Below are positions 61,921 through 64,000 of a stretch of DNA of 64,000 nucleotides, one piece after another. The position numbers and the translations under genes were made by a program. The stretch comes from Bradyrhizobium guangxiense (GTDB lineage: Bacteria; Pseudomonadota; Alphaproteobacteria; Rhizobiales; Xanthobacteraceae), in the NCBI RefSeq assembly GCF_004114915.1, contig NZ_CP022219.1, forward strand, positions 1,270,501-1,334,500. Reading direction: 5' to 3'. The notes below the pieces were generated by a model. The model was not told where the DNA came from. It did not search any database and saw only the letters and a list, made by a program, of their open reading frames with translations. The stretch's first letter is position 1; each line of letters begins with the position of its first letter.

Positions 61921-64000
61921 TCACGCCACGTTCTGGTCGAGAATGTCCACGGCCTCGGCCAGGCTCACCGACACCAGCTGCGAGACGCCGCGCTCGGCCA
62001 TGGTAACGCCGAACAGGCGGTTCATTCGCGCCATCGTGATCGGGTTGTGCGTGATGATGATGAAGCGCGTGTCGGTCGAGCCGGTCATCTCGTGCAGCAG
62101 GTTGCAGTACCGTTCGACGTTGTGGTCGTCGAGCGGCGCGTCGACTTCGTCCAGCACGCAGATCGGCGAGGGGTTGGTCAAGAACACCGCGAAGATCAGC
62201 GCCATCGCGGTCAGCGCCTGCTCGCCGCCCGACAGCAGCGACAGCGTCTGCGGCTTCTTGCCCGGGGGTTTTGCGATGATCTCGAGACCGGCTTCCAGCG
62301 GGTCGTCGCTCTCGATCAGATGCAGCGCGGCCTCGCCGCCGCCGAACAGCTCGACGAACAGGCGCTTGAAGTGGTTGTTGACGATCTCGAACGAGGTCAA
62401 AAGCCGCTCGCGCGCTTCCTTGTTGAGGCTCTGGATGCCCTGGCGCAGCCGCTTGATGGCTTCGACCAGGTCGTCGCGCTCGGTGACGAGGCCGGTATGC
62501 TGGGTCTCGACCTCGCGCAGCTCCTCCTCGGCGCGCAGATTGACGGCGCCGAGGCGCTCGCGGTCGCGGCGCATCTTTTCGAGATCTTCCTCGATGTCGT
62601 GCAGCGGCGGCAGCTCCGCGCCGGGCTCGATTTCGGCAAGGCCGGCAACCGCCTGCGGCTCGACCTCGAGCATGTCGCGGATCTCGCGCTCGATGTCTTC
62701 CAGACGGCGCCGTGCGCTTTCCATGCGTTCCTCGGCGCGCGCGGTGGCTTCGCGGGCGCTGGAGAGCGCTTCCAGCGTCAGCTTGGCGACGCGGTCGGTC
62801 TCAGCCATGGCGCTTTCCGCGGTGGCGAGCGCGTCGGCGGCCATGCGGCGGTCGTTCTCGGCGTATTCGATCTCGGTGATCAGCGCGCTGCGCTTCTCGG
62901 CGAACACGGCCGGCGCGTTTTCGAGCTCGCTGCGCTCGATCGTGAGCTCGGCGATGCGGGCCTGGATGGTGTCGATATGGGAGGCCGCGCTTTCCTTGCG
63001 GTTCTGCCACTCGGTGCGCTCGGCGAGGATCGCCTGCACGCGGCGGTCCGCAAGCTCGGCCTCGCGTGCCAGCGCCTGCGCCTCTGCGCGGACCTGGGCG
63101 GCCATGCGGCGGTGGCCTTCGATGTCGCTGCGGACGGCGGCGAGCTGGGTCTCGGTGTCCTCGCTCGAGGGCAGCTCGCCGATGCCGGCCTGGGCGTATT
63201 CGTAGGCAGCCTCGGCCTCGGCGCGGTCGGCGGCGAGGCGGCTGTGCGCTTCCGACAGCGTCGCCTTGCGCGCGGCATGGCGGCTGATCTCGCGCTCGGC
63301 ATTGGCATGGCGCTCGCGCGCGACGTTCAGCTCGCGCTGCGCGGCGCGCCAGGCTTCGCGGCTGGCGCCTTCGGTGCTCGCCGCCATCTGCAGCTCGGAC
63401 TCGGCGTTCTCCAGCGCTTGGCGCTTGATCTGCGCGTCGATGCGGGCCTGCTCCAGCTCGTTCTCGATGTCGACGAGACGGGCGCGCTCGGCGAGGCGCC
63501 GCGCGGCACCGGTCGGCGCATGCGCCGCGGCAACGAAGCCGTCCCAGCGCCAGACGTCGCCCTCGGGCGAGACCAGTCGCTGTCCGGTCTTGAGCTGCGA
63601 CACCAGCTCGGCACCGCGCTCGCGCGGCACCACGCCGATCTGCGCCAGGCGGCGTGCCAACTCGGCCGGCGCCTGCACATGATTGGCGAGCGGCACGGCG
63701 CCTTCGGGCAACTCGGGATCGCCTTCGGTGTGGCCGACATTGGTCCAGCGCATCGGCGCCGATGGATCGATCGGGGCGTCGAGATCGTCGCCGAGGGCGG
63801 CGCCGATCGCCTTTTCAAAACCCTTGTCGACGGTGATGCCGTCGATGATCGGCGGCCACAGATTCTTGGTCTCGCCGTTGACGATCTTGGAGATCGTGCG
63901 CGCCTCGGTCTCGAGCCGCTGCACGCGCTTGTCGGCTTCGACCAGCGGCGAGCGCGAGGATTCCAGCGTCTGGCGGGCGGCGACATGCGCGGCTTCGCTG
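61921..64000 (-). CDS. smc: Chromosome segregation protein SMC (C-terminal part, truncated by window edge)
   Basis: About 690 residues are visible; the frame is open to the edge at 64000, so the N-terminal ATPase half lies outside. Seen: hinge-region glycines (IIDGITVDKGFEKAIGAALG), long coiled coil of roughly 400 residues rich in A, E and R, then the C-terminal ATPase head with the signature LSLLSGGEQALTAMA and Walker B ICVLDEVDAPLDD. SMC with ScpAB organises and segregates chromosomes. No stop or start is missing inside the window. Confidence 0.93.
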   Translation of the reverse strand, partial: SEAAHVAARQTLESSRSPLVEADKRVQRLETEARTISKIVNGETKNLWPPIIDGITVDKGFEKAIGAALGDDLDAPIDPSAPMRWTNVGHTEGDPELPEGAVPLANHVQAPAELARRLAQIGVVPRERGAELVSQLKTGQRLVSPEGDVWRWDGFVAAAHAPTGAARRLAERARLVDIENELEQARIDAQIKRQALENAESELQMAASTEGASREAWRAAQRELNVARERHANAEREISRHAARKATLSEAHSRLAADRAEAEAAYEYAQAGIGELPSSEDTETQLAAVRSDIEGHRRMAAQVRAEAQALAREAELADRRVQAILAERTEWQNRKESAASHIDTIQARIAELTIERSELENAPAVFAEKRSALITEIEYAENDRRMAADALATAESAMAETDRVAKLTLEALSSAREATARAEERMESARRRLEDIEREIRDMLEVEPQAVAGLAEIEPGAELPPLHDIEEDLEKMRRDRERLGAVNLRAEEELREVETQHTGLVTERDDLVEAIKRLRQGIQSLNKEARERLLTSFEIVNNHFKRLFVELFGGGEAALHLIESDDPLEAGLEIIAKPPGKKPQTLSLLSGGEQALTAMALIFAVFLTNPSPICVLDEVDAPLDDHNVERYCNLLHEMTGSTDTRFIIITHNPITMARMNRLFGVTMAERGVSQLVSVSLAEAVDILDQNVA

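Overview
This window looks like chromosomal DNA of a Bradyrhizobium-type alphaproteobacterium (order Hyphomicrobiales). The evidence is high GC with strong third-position bias, which creates many long antisense shadow frames; an fbcFH pair in which cytochrome b and c1 are one fused gene; a glp-type glycerol ABC operon; a fused trpE(G); and many short palindromic intergenic repeats. Species cannot be fixed from the sequence alone. No tRNA, rRNA, CRISPR array, insertion sequence or phage gene was recognised.

Layout. 1-7913: glycerol uptake and oxidation operon (glpD, two ATPases, two permeases, a small membrane protein, a binding protein) with an operator-like array upstream and a terminator downstream. 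8047-16734: housekeeping and envelope genes (ene-reductase, DUF1993, lytic transglycosylase, HtpX, TPR protein, secreted HExxH protein). 15289-18916: glyoxylate shunt, with a MccR/RamB-like regulator divergent from aceA, followed by a DUF4170 gene. 19025-23296: small hypothetical, metallophosphoesterase, Nudix, glycosyltransferase, two GNATs. 23413-26418: ZnuD-like TonB receptor and DUF2946 protein behind a near-perfect Zur-type palindrome. 26568-33514: MoxR / DUF58 / DUF4159 / CARDB-GATase-like membrane operon. 33775-36593: DUF1285, CoA-type Nudix, DUF6111 and CCA-adding enzyme, all overlapping by 1-4 bases or closely spaced.

36475-43000 is an accessory patch. A 189-bp piece of the cca/tauE junction is duplicated and flanks a module of an AraC regulator and an outer-membrane protein; a third tauE fragment, a protein with a PEP-CTERM-like tail, a DUF1127 protein and a CadC-like TPR regulator follow. 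43147-46849: DUF2158, GNAT, then a PAS-HWE histidine kinase and single-domain response regulator behind an EcfG-type promoter. 47023-49789: HAD hydrolase, hemF, queE, tRNA methyltransferase. 50068-52780: cytochrome bc1 operon fbcFH with a strong terminator. 52914-58578: dienelactone hydrolase, trpL leader plus trpE(G), apt, GIY-YIG protein and two ParA-like ATPases. 58787-61808: M48 peptidase, LemA, Rsm22-like methyltransferase. 61921-64000: C-terminal part of SMC, cut by the window edge.

Most interesting signals: the complementary degeneracy of the two glycerol-transporter ATPases (one competent and one degenerate site predicted), the apparently leaderless trpL attenuator that is too short for ordinary gene calling, the cca/tauE duplication with its inserted module, the Zur-type palindrome, the EcfG promoter of the HWE kinase, and the two ParA-like ATPases without ParB.
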